DNA of 64,000 nucleotides, taken from contig CBDHFH010000003.1 of assembly GCA_965262455.1 (NCBI GenBank), positions 124,001-188,000 on the forward strand, read 5' to 3'. Positions 62,175 through 64,000 of this stretch are shown here, piece by piece. A model generated the notes under the pieces. The model had not been told where the DNA came from. It worked only from the letters and a program-made list of their open reading frames with translations, and searched no databases. The first letter of the stretch is position 1. Each line of letters begins with the position of its first letter. This DNA is from UBA1858 sp965262455 (GTDB taxonomy: Bacteria > Pseudomonadota > Gammaproteobacteria > UBA4575). The translations under genes and the position numbers were made by a program.

Positions 62175-63341
62175 TTACATTACCATACCTGACTCTTCAG
62201 CATCTTCTTCTACTGTAAGAGCTTCGAGGCCATCAAGCAAGTCAGTGGCCTTGGATTTCTTGCCTTCCAGTTTCAAACGCAAACGCAAATCGTTGACTGA
62301 GTCTGCACTACGCAAACCGTCTTCTACGGTAATCAAATCACTCTCGATAAGATCAAATAAATGTTGATCAAATGTCTGCATGCCTAATTCTCTTGATTTA
62401 GCTATCAACGCCTTCATCTTAGGTACGTCACCTTTGAAAATTAAGTCTGCCATCAATGGTGAATTAATTAATATTTCAATTGCAGGCACACGCCCATCGG
62501 ATTCTTTAATTGGCAGAAGTCGTTGCGAAACAATGGCCTTTAAATTTAATGACATGTCCATTAACAACTGCGCACGTTTTTCCTCAGGGAAGAAGTTAAT
62601 AATTCTATCAAGCGCTTGGTTAGTACTATTAGCGTGCAATGTGGCTAAGCATAAATGACCGGTTTCAGCGAATGCCACAGCATATTCCATTGTTTCACGA
62701 TCGCGTATCTCACCAATGAGGATCACATCTGGCGCTTGTCTTAAGGTATTTTTTAGTGCGATTTCAAATGTTTCTGTATCCACCCCCACTTCGCGTTGCG
62801 TGACAATACAGTTACGATGCTTATGTACGAATTCGATTGGGTCTTCAATGGTAATAATGTGCCCTTGGCTATGCTCATTGCGATAACCCAACATCGCTGC
62901 CAGTGATGTAGATTTACCACAGCCCGTACCGCCTACGAAAATGACCAATCCGTTTTTGGTCATAGAGATCTCCTTGATCACGTCCGGCAATCTCAATTCT
63001 TCTATGGTGGGTATCTCAGCATTAATCACACGCAATACCATGCCAGAGCTATTGCGTTGCATGAATGCATTGACACGAAAACGAGAAATATTCGGCAGAC
63101 TGATTGCAAAGTTACATTCTTGCGTCTCTTCATACTCACGTATTTGTCGGTCATTCATAATAGAACGGACCAACACTTGCGCATGAGATGCTGTTAATGG
63201 CTGATTTGTAATGGGTGTCATCTTGCCATCCAATTTCATGGATGGCGGCGCACCAACAGTGATAAACAAATCCGAGCCGCCTTTCTGCAACATATTGCGC
63301 AGCAGGTCATGCATAAATGTTATTGCCTTATCTCTATCCAT
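62175..63341 (-). CDS. pilU: Type IV pilus retraction ATPase PilU
   Basis: This 388-residue protein matches PilU. Walker A GGTGCGKSTSLAAM (137-150), IITIEDPIEFVHKH (162), Walker B PDVILIGEIRDRETM (204-218) and His box TGHLCLATLHANS (227-239) are present. SSGMVLRVINAEIPTIEELRLP precedes the core. The protein ends with LLDGLEALTVEEDAEESGM, a short acidic tail. It follows pilT by 24 bp and precedes the second PilU-like gene by 22 bp. Confidence 0.94.
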   Translation of the reverse strand: MDRDKAITFMHDLLRNMLQKGGSDLFITVGAPPSMKLDGKMTPITNQPLTASHAQVLVRSIMNDRQIREYEETQECNFAISLPNISRFRVNAFMQRNSSGMVLRVINAEIPTIEELRLPDVIKEISMTKNGLVIFVGGTGCGKSTSLAAMLGYRNEHSQGHIITIEDPIEFVHKHRNCIVTQREVGVDTETFEIALKNTLRQAPDVILIGEIRDRETMEYAVAFAETGHLCLATLHANSTNQALDRIINFFPEEKRAQLLMDMSLNLKAIVSQRLLPIKESDGRVPAIEILINSPLMADLIFKGDVPKMKALIAKSRELGMQTFDQHLFDLIESDLITVEDGLRSADSVNDLRLRLKLEGKKSKATDLLDGLEALTVEEDAEESGMVM

Positions 63342-63365
63342 TTTTTCTTTACTTCATGCAGTTAA

Positions 63366-64000
63366 TTAAAAGTCATCTTTATTTGCAGCGCGTCGACGTG
63401 CTTCTTCTTTACTAATTAAGCCTTTTGCTTGAACTTCTTTTAGACATTGATCTAGAGTCTGCATGCCTGCATTTTGACTTGTCTGTATTGATGAATACAT
63501 TTGTGCCACTTTATCTTCACGAATCAGATTACGAATTGCCGGTGTGCCTAACATAATTTCATGCGCTGCAATTCTGCCGCCACCAATTTTACGGCATAAA
63601 GTTTGTGAAATAACGGCGCGTAAGGATTCCGATAACATCGAACGCACCATGTCTTTTTCAGTGGCCGGAAATACATCGACAATGCGGTCAATCGTTTTTG
63701 CTGCAGAACTAGTGTGTAAGGTGCCAAATACCAAATGACCCGTTTCTGCGGCCGTTAAAGCCAAACGAATAGTTTCCAGATCTCGCAATTCACCAACCAA
63801 TATGGTATCTGGATCTTCGCGCAGTGCCGATCTCAACGCTTCATTAAAACCCAATGTGTCACGATGCACTTCACGTTGGTTGATTAAGCTTTTTCTACTT
63901 TCATGGATAAATTCAATCGGGTCTTCGATGGTAAGAATATGACCGTATTCGTTTTCATTTTTATGATTAATCATGGCCGCCAGGGTCGTTGACTTACCAG
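63366..64000 (-). CDS. pilT: Type IV pilus retraction ATPase PilT (partial, C-terminal part)
   Basis: Retraction motor of type IV pili. The window ends inside the Walker A loop (GKSTTLAAMINHKN), so about the last 211 codons are present and the N-terminal domain lies beyond the edge. Visible sites: LTIEDPIEFIHESRKS, Walker B DTILVGELRDLET, TGHLVFGTLHTSSAAKTIDRIVDVFP, and the AIRNLIREDK motif specific to PilT that is needed for retraction. It is the first of the three ATPase genes. Confidence 0.95.
   Translation of the reverse strand, partial: GKSTTLAAMINHKNENEYGHILTIEDPIEFIHESRKSLINQREVHRDTLGFNEALRSALREDPDTILVGELRDLETIRLALTAAETGHLVFGTLHTSSAAKTIDRIVDVFPATEKDMVRSMLSESLRAVISQTLCRKIGGGRIAAHEIMLGTPAIRNLIREDKVAQMYSSIQTSQNAGMQTLDQCLKEVQAKGLISKEEARRRAANKDDF

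Overview
This window is a chromosomal segment of a gammaproteobacterium of moderately low GC content (by eye a little above 40%, not computed). The evidence is gene order as much as gene content. It holds ygfB-pepP-ubiH opposite a zapB-like gene, zapA and 6S RNA; rpe-gph-trpEGDC; crp divergent from an osmC-like gene; and a block pilG-H-I-J-chpA-chpC / gshB-tonB-algH-ruvX-pyrR-pyrB-pyrC' / pilU-pilT that matches the Pseudomonas aeruginosa layout. I cannot name the genus. I see no tRNA, rRNA, CRISPR array, prophage or intact insertion sequence.

Layout. 0-8.6 kb: ubiquinone hydroxylase (partial), aminopeptidase P, cell-division accessory proteins, 6S RNA, an EVE-domain protein, a lysine-rich histone H1-like repeat protein, threonine deaminase, ribose-5-phosphate isomerase with an HpcH-type aldolase and a cyclophilin-like protein, and a secreted SYLF protein. 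8.7-12.5 kb: rplM-rpsI, a thioredoxin-fold [2Fe-2S] ferredoxin, a GlcF-like Fe-S protein, Coq7 and a small secreted protein. 12.5-15.3 kb is the most accessory-looking part: a Cys-rich lipoprotein, a secreted DsrE-like protein, a frameshifted PEP-CTERM/HAF-repeat gene, and scattered copies of a short inverted repeat. 15.3-23 kb: speD, an osmC homologue, crp (vfr-like), the trp genes, gph and rpe. 23-29.5 kb: a CopD-like membrane protein, cytochrome c, a fused SpmA/SpmB-type membrane protein, acuI/yhdH, and purK, purE and purC. 29.6-33.6 kb: an acetyltransferase-fold protein, SlyD-like FKBP, UPF0178, bioD, a GFA-family protein and an alkyltransferase-like protein. 33.6-40.8 kb: one glycolytic/pentose-phosphate operon, tkt-gap-pgk-pyk-fba, with a class I aldolase. 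41-45.1 kb: a thioredoxin-like protein, metK-ahcY and rsmE. 45.1-54.1 kb: the Pil-Chp chemosensory operon. 54.3-60.7 kb: gshB, tonB, algH, ruvX and the pyrR-pyrB-pyrC'-pyrK operon. 60.8 kb to the end: three PilT-family retraction ATPases.

How the genes work together. The Pil-Chp operon and the three PilT-family ATPases point to regulated type IV pilus twitching. Its receptor lacks the usual periplasmic sensor domain, and the methylation-adaptation genes are absent. MetK and AhcY form most of the SAM cycle next to the methyltransferase RsmE; SpeD also consumes SAM. The pyrimidine operon pairs aspartate carbamoyltransferase with a catalytically dead dihydroorotase-like partner and ends with a PyrK-type electron-transfer subunit that has no PyrD beside it.

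I found no clear-cut new defence or biosynthetic system. The best leads are the sensor-less PilJ, the acidic-tailed second PilU, the decayed HAF-repeat region with its small repeats, the secreted DsrE/Cys-rich lipoprotein pair, and a WD40 relic beside tkt.
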